From assembly GCF_026914265.1 (NCBI RefSeq), contig NC_069136.1, forward strand, positions 490,001 through 554,000: 64,000 nucleotides of DNA, read 5' to 3'. A model generated the notes under the pieces. That model saw only the letters and a program-made list of their open reading frames with translations. It had not been told where the DNA came from and did no database searches. Positions 11,490 to 23,736 of this stretch are shown here, piece by piece; the stretch's first letter is position 1, and each line of letters begins with the position of its first letter. This DNA comes from Mya arenaria. Taxonomy: Eukaryota; Mollusca; Bivalvia; Myida; Myidae. A program made the position numbers and the translations under genes.

Positions 11490-12752
11490 TAAGGCGACAA
11501 CATTGACTGAAGTAGTAAACATTGGGCGACAACGTTGACTATAGTAGTAAACATAGGGCGACAACGTTGACTGAAGTAGTAAACATTGGGCGACAACATT
11601 GTCTGAAGTAGTAAACATTGGGCGACAACATTAAGTGAAGTAGTAAACATTGGGCGACAACATTGACTGAAGTAGTACACATTGGGCGACAAACGTTGTG
11701 TGAAGTAGTAAACATTGGGCGACAACGTTGACTATAGTAGTAAAAATTGGGCGACAACGTTCACTGAAGTAGTAAACATTGGGCGACAACGTTGTCTGAA
11801 GTAGTAAACATTGGGCGACAACATTATCTGAAGTAGTAAACATTGGGCGACAACATTGACTGAAGAAGTAAACATTGGGCGACAACGTTGACTGAAGTAG
11901 TAAACATTGGGCGACAACATTGTTTGAAGTAGTAAACATTGGGCGACAACGTTGACTGAAGTAGTAAACATTGGACGACAACATTGTCTGAAGTACTAAA
12001 AATTGGGCGACAACGTTGACTATAATAGTAAACATTGGGCGACAACGTTGACTGAAGTAGTAAACATTGGGCGACAACGTTGACTGAAGTAGTAAACATT
12101 GGGCGACAACATTGTCTGAAGTAGTAAACATTGGGCGACAACATTGGCTGAAGAAGTCAACATTGGGCGACAACATTGACTGAAGTAGTAAACATCGGGC
12201 GACAACATTGTCTGAAGTAGTAAACATTGGGCGACAACGTTGACTGAAGTAGTAAACATTGGGCGACAACATTGAGTGAAGTAGTAAACATTGGGCGACA
12301 ACATTGACTGAAGTAGTAAACATTGGACGACAACATTGTCTGAAGTACTAAAAATTGGGCGACAACGTTGACTGAAGTAGTAAACATTGGGCGACAACAT
12401 TGAGTGAAGTAGTAAACATTGGGTGACAACATTGTCTGATGTAGTAAACATTGGGTGACAACATTGTCTGAAGTAGTAAACATTGGGCGACAACATTGAG
12501 TGAAGTAGTAAACATTGGGTGACAACATTGAGTGAAGTAGTAAACATTGGGCGACAACATTGAGTGAAGTAGTAAACATTGGGCGACAACATTGTCTGAA
12601 GTAGTAAACATTGGGTGACAACATTGTCTGAAGTAGTAAACATTGGGCGACAACGTTGACTGAAGTAGTAAACATTGGGCGACAACATTGAGTGAAGTAG
12701 TAAACATTGGGCGACAACGTTGACTGAAGTAGTAAACATTGGGCGAAAACGT
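11490..12752. repeat. Minisatellite, 32 bp unit, about 39 copies
   Basis: Unit aaacattgggcgacaacatt plus gactgaagtagt, 32 bases. Variable positions are a/g in acgtt/acatt and the gactg/gtctg/gagtg segment. The unit has no stop codon in several minus-strand frames, which makes long artificial open frames. The array begins only about 70 bases upstream of the first recognisable SLC1 coding exon, so it lies in its promoter, 5'UTR or a 5' intron. Confidence 0.95.
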
Positions 12753-12792
12753 TGTTAACGCCATCGTTTTTTACAATAAGAAAGATACTGCT

Positions 12793-13047
12793 CTGGCCCC
12801 AATTTCTCGAAACTTCTTAAGTCCCTGATAACAGAATTAAGCTAAGCTCACTATTTTTGTGTTCCTATAATCTGTATAATATTTACTTCTTTAAGAGTAT
12901 TTAAACATATGATAGGAGTTATGTTTATGGTAATTACAATAAACCATTTTTCATTTATAAAAAAATAATTTAAGTATGTATTTTGGCTCAATGAAATAAG
13001 CTTCTTAAGCCTGTTAAGCTTAAGACGTTTCGAGAAATTTGGGCCAG
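12793..13047. mobile_element. MITE with about 27 bp inverted ends
   Basis: Left end ctggccccaatttctcgaaa then cttcttaag; right end on the complement ctggcccaaatttctcgaaa then cgtcttaag. The interior is AT-rich and non-coding. Target duplication not resolved. Confidence 0.7.
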
Positions 13048-14324
13048 CAGAGTTAATGAATACACTGTGATCTGCAGTTTTCCTAACAAGATGAGACAAC
13101 TCTTTCAGCTGTAATTGTTTTATTTTAATGTATTAGCACATTATGAAATAGTTCACGTTTAAAAGTTAACAACGGCGTCGTTAATCATGTTGTTAACTTT
13201 AAGAAATCTGAACGATTGACCCAATGTTAACATTAGCAAATTATCAGCAACACCAAAACCAGTATGTTAGTTTTAATTCTGATATATATACTTAATTGAA
13301 ATTAAATACTATATGTGGGTAGTTAAGAGTCATCGATATGTATTTAAAAAAGAACTAAAAAACGATGGCATTTTTGAAGCATTTACCTATATTACACACA
13401 GACATGAATCCTTACTGCAAAAATCGGTCTGAACTGTATATAAACGTGTTTCGGTAATATTTATTAATTTATTACAACACAATTGAAAATAGCAACACTT
13501 TTTATTGAAAATAGCAACACCTTTTATAATACTGAATAGGTGACCGAGCGGAACTTTCTTCCAGTTTTAGCGAGTAAATCCTTATTCTAGTATATGAAAC
13601 TACTTACATATTGACAATTCAATTGTAAATTATCCAAACACAGTTGTATCTGAACCTGGCCTTTCTGTATGAATGTTTGATAAATTTTAGCAATGAATAC
13701 TTCAATGCTTTCATTCAACATTTCTAATGAACAGTATTGCATCAGCTCCTTGTATATGTATAAACAAGGGACACAACTATGAATACACCTGTATAGTTGC
13801 ACGTCATACTTACTCCCCATAAATGAAGCAGCGAAGAGGCAGGGCACGTTTTAAAAAAAATATATTGCCACGCACTATATATGCGACGCTTTTGCCGCCC
13901 GGACAGCTATACTGTGGTATAATGTAGCAGGTTAAAGGTTCAAATATGCTTTTTTAAGAGATACTCCATGATAAATGGAGGTTGTGCCTCCAGGACATTG
14001 ACACAACAGGCAAGTCGCTATAGTGAAGTCAAACAGCACAACAGAAACACGTTAGGGACATATTCTCGGTTTCCCATTGACATGGGTCATGTAGTAATTG
14101 ATCATGGACAAATTAGGACACGTAAGCCTCACTGGTCATGTCATGTTTTGATAACAAAAATGTTACCTTTATCCCCTCTGAGAGTTTATTCCCCGTTTTT
14201 TGTAGAATTTTCCAAGGCGGTAACAAATGGGTTTTCTTATTTTGTATATAGTTTTGTACGTAATAATGTAAATAGTGCCATTGTGTAACCCGTTAGACAA
14301 ATCGTGGAGATTTACTGGGCAATT
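13048..14324. other. Intergenic, no gene recognised
   Basis: AT-rich spacer between a MITE and the 40 bp minisatellite. A short duplicated phrase (gaaaatagcaacac at about 13485 and 13507) is present. Open frames of about 86 residues (13587-13847, minus) and 106 residues (13968-14288, plus) have no recognisable similarity and no coding signature. An upstream SLC1 exon could hide here but I cannot support one. Confidence 0.5.
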
Positions 14325-16600
14325 AAAATTTATTGGACAAAACGTTGACGTGTACTTCGCTATTGTAACTATCAGGACGAAACGTTGACGTGTACAGCGC
14401 TATTGTAACTATCGGGACGAAACGTTGACCTGTACTGCGCTATTGAAACTATCGGGACGAAACGTTGACCTGTACTGCGCTATTGAAACTATCGGGACGA
14501 AACGTTGACCTGTACTGCGCTATTGTAACTATCGGGACAAAACGTTGACCTGAACAGCGCTATTGTGACTATGGGAACGAAACGTTGACGTGTACTGCGC
14601 TATTGTGACTATCGGGACGAAACGTTTACGTGTACTGCGCAATTGTAACCATCGGGACGAAACGATGACGTGTACTGCGCTATTGTAACTATCAGGGCGA
14701 AACGTTGACGTGTACTGCGCTAGTGTGACTATCGGGACGAAACGTTGACGTGTACTGCGCTAGTGTGACTATCGTGACGAAACGTTGACGTGTACTGCGC
14801 TATTGTAACCATCGGGACGAAACGTTGACGTGTACTGCGCTAGTGTGATTATCGAGACGAAACGTTGATGTGTACTGCGCTATTGTAACCATCGGGACGA
14901 AACGTTGACCTGTACTGCGCTATTGTAACTATCGAGACGAAACGTTGACCTGTACTGCGCTTTTGTAACTATCGGGGCGAAACGTTTACGTGTACAGCGC
15001 AATTGTAACCATCGGGACGAAACGATGACGTGTACTGCGCTATTGTAACTATCGGGACGAAACGTTGACCTGTGCTGCGCTATTGTGACTATAGGGACTA
15101 AACGATGACGTGTACTGCGCTATTGCAACTATCGGGGCGAAACGTTTACCTGTACTGCGCAAGTGTAACCATCGGGACAAAACGTTGACGTGTACTGCGC
15201 TATTGTGACGATCGGGACGAAACGATGACGTGTACTGCGCTATTGTAACTATCGGGACGAAACGTTGACGTGTACTGCGCTAGTGTGACTATCGGGACGA
15301 AACGTTGACGTGTACTGCGCTATTGTAACTATCGTGACGAAACGTTGACGTGTACTGCGCTAGTGTGACTATCGGGACGACACGTTGACCTGTACTGCGC
15401 TATTGTAACTATCGGGACGAAACGTTGACGTGTACTGCGCTAGTGTAACTATCGTGACGAAACGTTGACGTGTACTGCACTATTGAATTCATCGGGACGA
15501 AACGTTGACCTGTATTGCGCTATTGTAACTAACAGGACGAAACGTTGACCTGTACTCCGCTATTGTAACTATCGGGACGAAACGTTGACGTGTACTGCGC
15601 TATTGTAACAATCGGGACGAACCGATGACGTGTACTGCGCTATTGTAACTATCGGGACGAAACGTTGACCTGTACTGTGCTATTGTAACTATCGGGACGA
15701 AACGTTGACGTGTACTGCGCTATTGTAACTATCGGGACGAAACGTTGACCTGTACTGCGCTATTGTAACTATCGGGACGAAACGTTGACCTGTACTGCGC
15801 TATTGTAACTATCGGGACGAAACGTTGACGTGTACTGCGCTATTGTAACTATGCGGACGAAACGTTGACCTGTACTGCGCTATTGTAACTATCGGGACGA
15901 AACGATGACGTGTACTGCGCTATTGTAACTATCGGGACGAATTGTTGACCTGTACTGCGCTATTGTAACTATCAGGACGAAACGTTGACCTGTACAGCGC
16001 TATTGTAACCATCGGGACGAAACGTTGACCTGTACTGCGCAATTGTAACTATCGGGACGAAACGTTGACGTGTACTGCGCTATTGTAACTATCGGGACGA
16101 ACCGATGACGTGTACTGCGCTATTGTAACTATCGGGACGAAACGTTGACCTGTACTGTGCTATTGTAACTATCGGGACGAAACGTTGACGTGTACTGCGC
16201 TATTGTAACTATCGGGACGAAACGTTGACCTGTACTGCGCTATTGTAACTATCGGGACGAAACGTTGACCTGTACTGCGCTATTGTAACTATCGGGACGA
16301 AACGTTGACCTGTACTGCGCTATTGTAACTATGCGGACGAAACGTTGACCTGTACTGCGCTATTGTAACTATCGGGACGAAACGATGACGTGTACTGCGC
16401 TATTGTAACTATCGGGACGAATTGTTGACCTGTACTGCGCTATTGTAACTATCAGGACGAAACGTTGACCTGTACAGCGCTATTGTAACCATCGGGACGA
16501 AACGTTGACCTGTACTGCGCAATTGTAACTATCGGGACGAAACGATGACGTGTACTGCGCTATTGTAACTATCGGGACGAAACGTTGAACCATCGAACCA
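14325..16600. repeat. Minisatellite, 40 bp unit, about 57 copies, with higher-order repeat
   Basis: Unit tattgtaactatcgggacga plus aacgttgacctgtactgcgc, strictly 40 bases for over 2 kb. Main variants are gacc/gacg, gttg/gatg, and tattg/tagtg/aattg. The segments 15601-16080 and 16081-16560 are a 12-unit (480 bp) duplication differing at only about three positions. The last unit decays after 16590. Confidence 0.97.
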
Positions 16601-16724
16601 TCGGGACAAAACGTTAACGTGTTAACTGCGGTATTGTACCTATCGGGACGAAGAGTTGACGTGTACTCGCTATTGTAACCATCAGGAAAAAACGTTGAAG
16701 TGTTCTGCGCTATTGTAACCATGA

Positions 16725-17525
16725 GTGTCCCACCTTACACCTGTCAGCGAAGCAGGATTTATTGCTCAACTTTACACCTGTCAGCGAAACAGGTTTCGAG
16801 TGCCCAACTTTACACCTGTTGTCAACAAAACAGGTTTTGAGTGTCCAACCTTGCACATGTCAGCGAAACAGGTTTTGAACAGATGTCTAGTGTCGAACGG
16901 TACACTTGTCAGAGAAACAGGTTTTGAACAGATGTCTAGTAACGAACGGTACACTTGTCAGCGAAACAGGTTTTGAACAGATGTCTAGTGTCGAACGGTA
17001 CACTTGTCAGCGAAACAGGTTTTGAACAGATGTCTAGTGTCGAACGGTACACTTGTCAGCGAAACAGGTTTTGAACAGATGTCTAATGTCGAACGGTACA
17101 CTTGTCAGCGAAACAGGTTTTGAACAGATGTCTAGTGCCGAACGGTACACTTATCAGCGAAACAGGTTTTGAACAGATGTCTAGTAACGAACGGTACACT
17201 TGTCAGCGAAACAGGTTTTGATTGTCGATTGGTACGCTTGTCAGCGAAACAGGTTTCGAGTGTTCAACGGTACACTTGTCAGCGAAACAGGTTTCGAGTG
17301 TCCAACCTTGCACTTGTCAGCGAAACAGGTTTTGAGTGTCGCACCTTGCACTTGTCAGCGAAATAGGTTTCGAGTGTCCAACGGTACACTTGTCAATGAA
17401 ACAGGTTTCGAGTACCAACGGTACACTTGTCAGCGAAACAGTTTTTGAGTATCTACTATCAAACCTTACACTTGACAGTGAAACTGGTTTGGAATACCCA
17501 ACCTTACACTTGTCACAACAGTTAT
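16725..17525. repeat. Minisatellite, mixed 49 bp and about 36 bp units
   Basis: Core cacttgtcagcgaaacaggt. The long form adds tttgaacagatgtctagtgt plus cgaacggta (49 bases, for example phases 16981 and 17030). The short form has tcgagtgtccaaccttg instead (about 36 bases). Long units form the middle of the array and short units both flanks. It starts about 125 bases after the last clear unit of the 40 bp minisatellite. Confidence 0.93.
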
Positions 17526-17582
17526 CGACGATTGTCTGCAAACGAAAACTTCATAAACAAGAACCACAAAATAAACATTGAT

Positions 17583-18530
17583 ATTATACCTCACATAAAT
17601 TTGTGCCTTCTTAGTATTTATAAACTCGATCGGTCCGTATATCACTGTATTTTTAAGAAAATCTAGTTTTATGACGTCAGCGGTCCATATAATATTTTTG
17701 GCCGGTCCGGACCTCGCAAGAAATGTAATATCTGCTGACGTCATACAATTTGTAAGTGCGCTTTGCTAGTTTTACAACGGCGAAAACTTGTATCAAGTGA
17801 ACATTATTAGCTTTGTTCAATAAAACACATTTAAATCGCTTTACAAATATTGGATTGAAATGAAAAGTGTTCGGTATAATGTAAGAAATATAACACACCA
17901 CTTCGGGTCATATGGCATTATAAGGACCGGTCAGTCAGCCCTCGAAGGTGAATGGACCTCGGCTAACGCCTCGGTCCACATACGCCTTCGGGGGCTGACT
18001 GGCCGGTCCTTATAATGTCATATGACCCTCAGTGGTGTGTTATTTTTCTTAAATATTATACCTCACATAAATTTGTCCCTTCTTTGTATATATAAACTCG
18101 ATCGGTCCGTATATCACTGTATTTTGATGAAAATCTAGTTAAATGACGTCAGCGGTCCATATTATATTTTTGGCCGGTCCGGACCTCGCCAAAAATGTAA
18201 TATGGACCGCTGACGTCATACAATTGGTAAGTGCGGCTTGCTATTTTCACAACGGCGAATATTTGTCGCAAGTAAACATTATTAGCTTTGTTCAATTAAA
18301 CCCATTTAAATCGCTTTACAAATATTGACTTGTAATGAAAAATGTTCGGTATAATATAAAAATTATAACACACCACTTCGGGCCATATGGCATTATAAGG
18401 ACCGGTCAGTCAGCCCCCGAAAGTGAATGGACCTCGGCTAACGCCTCGGTCCATATACACCTTCGGGGGCTGACTGACCGGTCCTTATAATTTCATATGA
18501 CCCTCAGTGGTGTGTTATATTTCTTAAATA
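17583..18530. repeat. Tandem pair of about 472 bp units with long palindromes
   Basis: Unit 1 about 17583-18053, unit 2 about 18054-18530, closely similar throughout. Each holds a small inverted repeat whose arms contain the perfect CRE octamer TGACGTCA (17672-17679 with 17736-17743; 18144-18151 with 18211-18218). Each also holds a 152 bp near-perfect palindrome (17891-18042 and 18366-18517) running from taacacaccac to gtggtgtgtta. The inner part aaggaccggtcagtcagccc recurs inverted. Both palindromes look like nested fold-back elements amplified as one tandem unit. No coding capacity. Confidence 0.9.
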
Positions 18531-21059
18531 TATCCTTCGTATTATGTTAATTGTCTAAGCGTCCATCTGGTTGCACTTGTCCTTGAAACCAGGATATTTA
18601 ATCTTAAGGGAGTATATACAATAACAGTGCAAGTAAATACGTATTATCTCAAATTATAATTACATAGCCTTCATCTTAAAGATGTCAAAAACATACTTTG
18701 ATTTGTAAACAAAACCTGAAACGAGTAGTTTAAGCAATACATGTGTCGTACACAATTTTAACTTAACTTTTTCATCATAATAATCATTTTGAATATCATA
18801 ATTGTAAGTTTTTAAATATTTAAATAGTGAATCAAATATTCAACAATTGATGTTCTATGTTTTAGTGAAAGTTAATTATTGATAACTTACATTTGTGGGA
18901 CCGAATCGAAATTCCTCCGAGTTATTATGGCGTAAATCCTTATCCTGGTGTATGAATGATCGAGTCGGAAGGTTATGTACCGAATGATCAATGAAACTGG
19001 TGTACTTATATTGAAGTACAAAACACATAATGTACATAAATGCTATTGCATCAGCGGCCTTGGATAATGTTCTGTTTTACGCGTAATAATTGATTGGCTA
19101 TAAATGTACTACATCATCATAAGGCCACTGAAACTCCTCCAGTGTGTTTCATGCTGCGTGGTAATTGTTGTTTCTTGATTAAAGTTGATGATTTAAAGCG
19201 ACCAGTAGTCGCTACAGCAATAAATCACATATATATCAAACTGAACGGGGACAGAATATTTCTGTTTGCTTAAAATTGAAATCTGTGCCTCAAACATATG
19301 CTAAGCAGGCCCAATATCACAAAAATACTCAAGTCAATTCTCAATCTCAACTTATTTTGCAACTGAACCGCATAACATTATTTAAAAATAATATGTGTCT
19401 TCTTTTTGAAGTGCATTCTCTGATATATATTATGTTGATAAAATATTTTGTCAATATTTCATAGAAAACTTATTCTAGGACAAGAATTCTGCCGGAGTCC
19501 AATTTATTATATTTAAGTTATTTTTCAAATACATGCTGTGCTCTAGAAAACAAATTCGTGAGAATATTGAGTAGGGATGGGGGAGGGTATCATGTGATGT
19601 AATGTGCACAAAGACACGAGTCAAGCTTGAGATTGAGAAATGACTTGAGAGTTTACGTGATGTTGCGGTTAAAACTAACCATAACAAGTAGAACAATCAA
19701 ACACCGATAAGTAGGATAATCGCATTCTAAATATACAACCTTGAGTGTAGGTGTTTACAACAGCCCAGCTCCTGACAAAGTGTGTGTGTTTATATTAAAC
19801 TGAAATATACTAAAGTGAAAGACGCTTTCCAACAAAATATATGTGAGGTGCTTTAGAAGACGATTAGAATCTTCTTTTACTAATGCTGGTTTACATGTAG
19901 CAACAGTAATGCAGTGGTATGTATTGGAGTTTGAATTTTTGTGTGGGTCAGTGACAATCGAGGGTAATCTTCTTTTCATTAGTCATATGTAGATGAAAGA
20001 TGATAGATTCTGACGAATGCTCCAACGATAGTGTCAGAGTATATTTCGGCCAGTCTATGTTTTCACCATGGCTATCTTGTTTAACTAGCGTAAGTAGTAA
20101 AAGGTGTTTGCATTTTTGTGTGGGCCAATGACAATCGAGGATTTTTTTCAAATTTTCTGTTCATCCGTTTTACGTAGATTATAAGTTAATGTCTAATTTT
20201 GGCGATCTTCAGAAAAAAGGTCGGGCTATCTCTACCGCAGGCTAAATTTTCTGTCGATCGCCAAATTGAGCTCTAACATACCGTTAGAGACATTCCTAGA
20301 TAGAACGAGCTTGTGCCGTTACTTGCAGGAAATCATTCCTCATGACGACACAACAACATATCGCCAAAGTAAAGGCGTACAGCACGACAGCGACTTTATG
20401 CAAACGACTTGACTGGAACGCATATTCGATTTGTCATGAGCACATCACATGAAATGTTTCATGCTCTAAAACTAGTGTTCTTAAACAACTCTCAAGTTCA
20501 TCCAGCTATTTATATTTGTTCTAAATCATTAACTCCTAGAAAGATGATTTAAAGACCAAATATGCCCAAAATACACTGAACGAGAGACACAGGCGTACAA
20601 CCACCAACCACAGATGGACAACACGTGCATCAACATAGCTTTATCAACACATGATGGCCTGACCCCTACCTCAGTAAAACGCGGGTTCACTCGAGTTAAA
20701 AAAGATACGAGTCGTGGGCACATTGTGATATTTCCTTAGCATGTTATGGTTTTGTGCTCTTAAACGTGTGTTCTAAAACAACTCTTTAAAGTCCATTTAA
20801 TCGTAATTCTATTTTCTGTTCTAAATCATCAACTCCTATAAAGTTCATTTGGAAACCAGATATCGATTGAGTCCTTGCTAAGCTTATTATATTACAGTAC
20901 AAAGCTACATGACTTTCGGCAACTCGTGGAATAGAATATATGACTTGTAAAAGGGGCTAGACACCAGATGATACAATTGCAAGAAAAATGTAAATGGTAA
21001 AAAACTAACATAAAATTGGCATCGTTGTGTTTAACGCATTGAATATTAAACATCGCTTA
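18531..21059. other. Intergenic, repeat-derived, no gene recognised
   Basis: Contains one MITE (19307-19668). It also holds a diverged direct duplication of about 110 bases (20455-20560 and 20748-20862, sharing gttctaaatcat and aactccta), and a repeated phrase tttttgtgtgggtcagtgac at 19936 with a variant at 20114. A minus-strand scrap of repeat F (aaaggggctagacaccagat) begins near 20949. No splice-compatible coding segments were recognised. Confidence 0.55.
19307..19668. mobile_element. MITE family C, copy 2
   Basis: Left end caggcccaatatcacaaaaa, then tactcaagtcaattctcaat. The right end is its inverted counterpart, gattgagaaatgacttgaga then gtttacgtgatgttgcgg. Same terminal and subterminal words as the element at 6464-6909. 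Non-coding. Confidence 0.6.
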
Positions 21060-21345
21060 CGAGCCATAGACTGGGAAAGGGGGGGGGGGTCGAAAAAGGG
21101 CAAAAAATCGTCCGAGTACAATTTTCATTTTAATATAGGTGAATAAGTAATAAAATACGCCCAAAGTGCATTTCGGATTATATATTGTTACAATTTTCAG
21201 ATGGGAGTACCCCAAGCCCTCCTGCACACACTTGAACCCCCCCCCCCCCAAAAAAAAAAAGTTTTTGAGGGAAGGTCGCAAGTCAAAAGGTTACGCCCCT
21301 AAGTTATGCCTCCTCTAACATCGAATCCTGGAGCCGCCCCTGATG
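21060..21345 (-). repeat. Dispersed repeat A, copy 2
   Basis: The right end reads gttacgcccctaagttatgc and continues to gagccgcccctg, the inverse of copies at 1208 and 38607. Carries a G-run near 21080 and a C-run followed by an A-run at about 21238-21260. Non-coding. Confidence 0.6.
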
Positions 21346-21426
21346 AATCTTTCGCAGTTTTGCGCATTTGTCCAAATCCAATTTTACTATTTTTCTACCT
21401 CGTAAATTCCAGTAAGTTTGAAATAG

Positions 21427-21648
21427 GTATATTTATCTGTACTCATAAACAGATTTGATTTAAACTGGGAAATTATGCTGCACTATTATAAACAAAGAAA
21501 CACAGATGAGTGTTCCGTTTATTATTCTATCCATATAAAGTGATGTATTATCAGCCTGCTACTAGGCCAAAATGACAAGTCTACGCTTGTTTTGTGGGAT
21601 TACTGAATTTGCCGATTCCGGACCATCTGGTGTCTTATGCCCCTTTAA
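21427..21648 (+). repeat. Dispersed repeat F, copy 1
   Basis: Shares ordered blocks with 49283-49516: tactcataaacagat, acagatgag, taaagtgatgtat, attatcagcct, and the end ctggtgtcttatgcccctttaa. About 220 bases, non-coding, class unknown. Between here and 22650 the DNA is AT-rich with no other feature seen. Confidence 0.6.
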
Positions 21649-22597
21649 AAGTTCAGTGTAGCTATACAATGTTAAAACTGGCTTTCAGTTTATTGTTTAT
21701 ATCGGGTTTGCACGTTTATATGATGGTACTTAAATATTTTCAAAGACATCCATTTAACTATAATTGCCACAAAGCGAATTAAATATACATGTAGTAATGA
21801 ATGAAAACGTTAGGTCAAGCATGATAGTTATTGTGGTACATACATAACAATATAATAATGCAGTTTAACAATATTCAAATAAACAGAACAAAGAACAAAA
21901 TAAAGGCAGAATATAAATAATTTATTCCGTTGTTATAATTGACATTTATTCTGTTTAATTAATAATCATGATATACACCATACGGAAGAAGTATAGTAGC
22001 GGAATGGCCAAGTAAACACAACTCATATAAAGATCACAGTCGGTACACATGGGAGGCACTATATAGGTTTATACAAAATAATATTCAATCTTAATGCACT
22101 ATCATGTTTGACGCATTAACCTTTAAACATCGAAACAAAAAAATCCATGATTTGTACACAGATAAAAAATATATATTAACGATGTTTTTGCGCTTCTTTA
22201 ACTCGGGAATTTCTGCCCACGTGGCTATTTATTAAATAAAAACTAATATTAAGGATCTGTACAAACTTTATATGTTTTTTTTTATATTATTAAAGTCGTA
22301 AAAGTTATTTTGTATCAACATATTGTGTGCCCCCTTCAACCTCAACCTAGTTAAAAATAACACAATACTAGTACAGTAATATTTGATTGTCACTATAATA
22401 CGACAGATCAGTAATTGAAGATTGTCGGAGTTATATTCTAAGTAAATATGTTTGGAAAAATGTCTAAAAAATCCAAAAAATACCCAACAAACTATTAAAG
22501 ATTAAACTATCAACTTAATAAAATGTCCAAAAAGATTGGTAATATAACTATGGTGAATTTCATTAACAAGAAATTATGTAAGCGGTAAAGAAATCTA

Positions 22598-22603
22598 TTT
22601 AAT
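22598..22603 (-). terminator. Candidate poly(A) signal (ATTAAA) of GDA
   Basis: Reads ATTAAA on the minus strand just beyond the far end of the 22 bp minisatellite that follows the GDA stop codon. A canonical AATAAA (minus) occurs at 22228-22233. I saw no earlier hexamer inside the array, so either site would place the array within the GDA 3'UTR. Motif only. Confidence 0.25.
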
Positions 22604-22649
22604 GTTGTTCTCAGCAATGTCACAAAAGGAATTTGACAACACTGAAAAG

Positions 22650-23697
22650 TCAGGACCGTAGCCATAGTAAGGCAGGAACGTATTCATAGCAAGTGAGGGA
22701 CGTAGTCATCGTAAATCAGGAACGTAGGCATAGTGTATCAGAAACGCAGCGATAGTAAATCAGGAACGTAGCCAAAGTATATGAGGAAAATCGCCATAGT
22801 AAGTCAGGAGCGTAGCCACAGTATATGAGGAACGCAGCCACAGTAAGTCAGGAACGCAGCCATAGTAAATGTGGAACGTAGCCACAGTATATGAGGAACG
22901 TAGCCATAGTAAGTCGGGAACGTTCCCATAGTAAGTCAGAAACGTAGCCATAGTATATGAGGAAAGTAGCCACAGAAAGTCAGGAACGTAGCCATAGTAA
23001 GTCAGGAACGTAGCCATAGTAAGTCAGAAACGTAGCCATAGTAAGTCAGGAACATAGCATAGTAAGTCAGGAACGTAGCCATAGTATATGAGGAACGTAG
23101 CCACAGTATATGAGGAACGTAGCCATAGTATATGAGGAACGTAGCCACAGTATATGAAGAACGTAGCCATAGTATATGAGGAACGTAGCCACAGTATATG
23201 AGGAACGTAGCCATAGTAAGTCAGGAACGTAGCCACAGTATATAAGGAACGTAGCCACAGTAAGTCATGAACGTAGCCATAGTAAGTCAGGAACGTAGCC
23301 ATAGTAAGTCAGGAACGTAGCCACAGTAAGTCAGGAACGTAGCCATAGTAAGTCAGGAACGTAGCCATAGTAAGTCAGGAAAGTAGCCATAGTAAGTCAG
23401 GAACGTAGCCATAGTAAGTCAGGAACGTAGCCATAGTAAGTCAGGAACGTAGCCATAGTAAGTCAGGAACGTAGCCATAGTAAGTCAGGAACGTAGCCAC
23501 AATAAGTCAGGAACGTAGCCATAGTAAGTCAGGAACGTAGCCACAGTAAGTCAGGAACGTAGCCATAGTAAGTCAGGAACGTAGCCACAATAAGTCAGGA
23601 ACGTAGCCATAGTAAGTCAGGAACGTAGCCACAGTAAGTCAGGAACGTAGTCATAGTAAGTCAGGAACGTAGCCATAGTAAGTCAGGAACGTAGCGT
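22650..23697. repeat. Minisatellite, 22 bp unit, about 48 copies
   Basis: Unit aagtcaggaacgtagccata plus gt. The end nearest GDA (about 23330-23690) is almost uniform. The distal half mixes in tatatgagg and ccacagt variants and some length slips, so the array is youngest toward the gene. It ends about 40 bases 3' of the GDA stop codon. Confidence 0.95.
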
Positions 23698-23736
23698 CAG
23701 TTTCTCATACCGCTAAAACCGTAATGGTATATTTTC

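Noticed and set aside
11489..12764. Several overlapping minus-strand open frames of up to 239 codons with regular cysteine/tyrosine repeats
   Set aside because: They are read-throughs of the 32 bp minisatellite in three frames; the same repeat encodes all of them and there is no codon bias, domain or start context.
14325..16600. CRISPR-like array of regular 40 bp units
   Set aside because: Units are contiguous with no unique spacers, and the genome is eukaryotic; it is a minisatellite.
22760..23302. Minus-strand repetitive frames rich in YYG and LWLRS
   Set aside because: Translation of the 22 bp minisatellite, open in more than one frame; no family resemblance.
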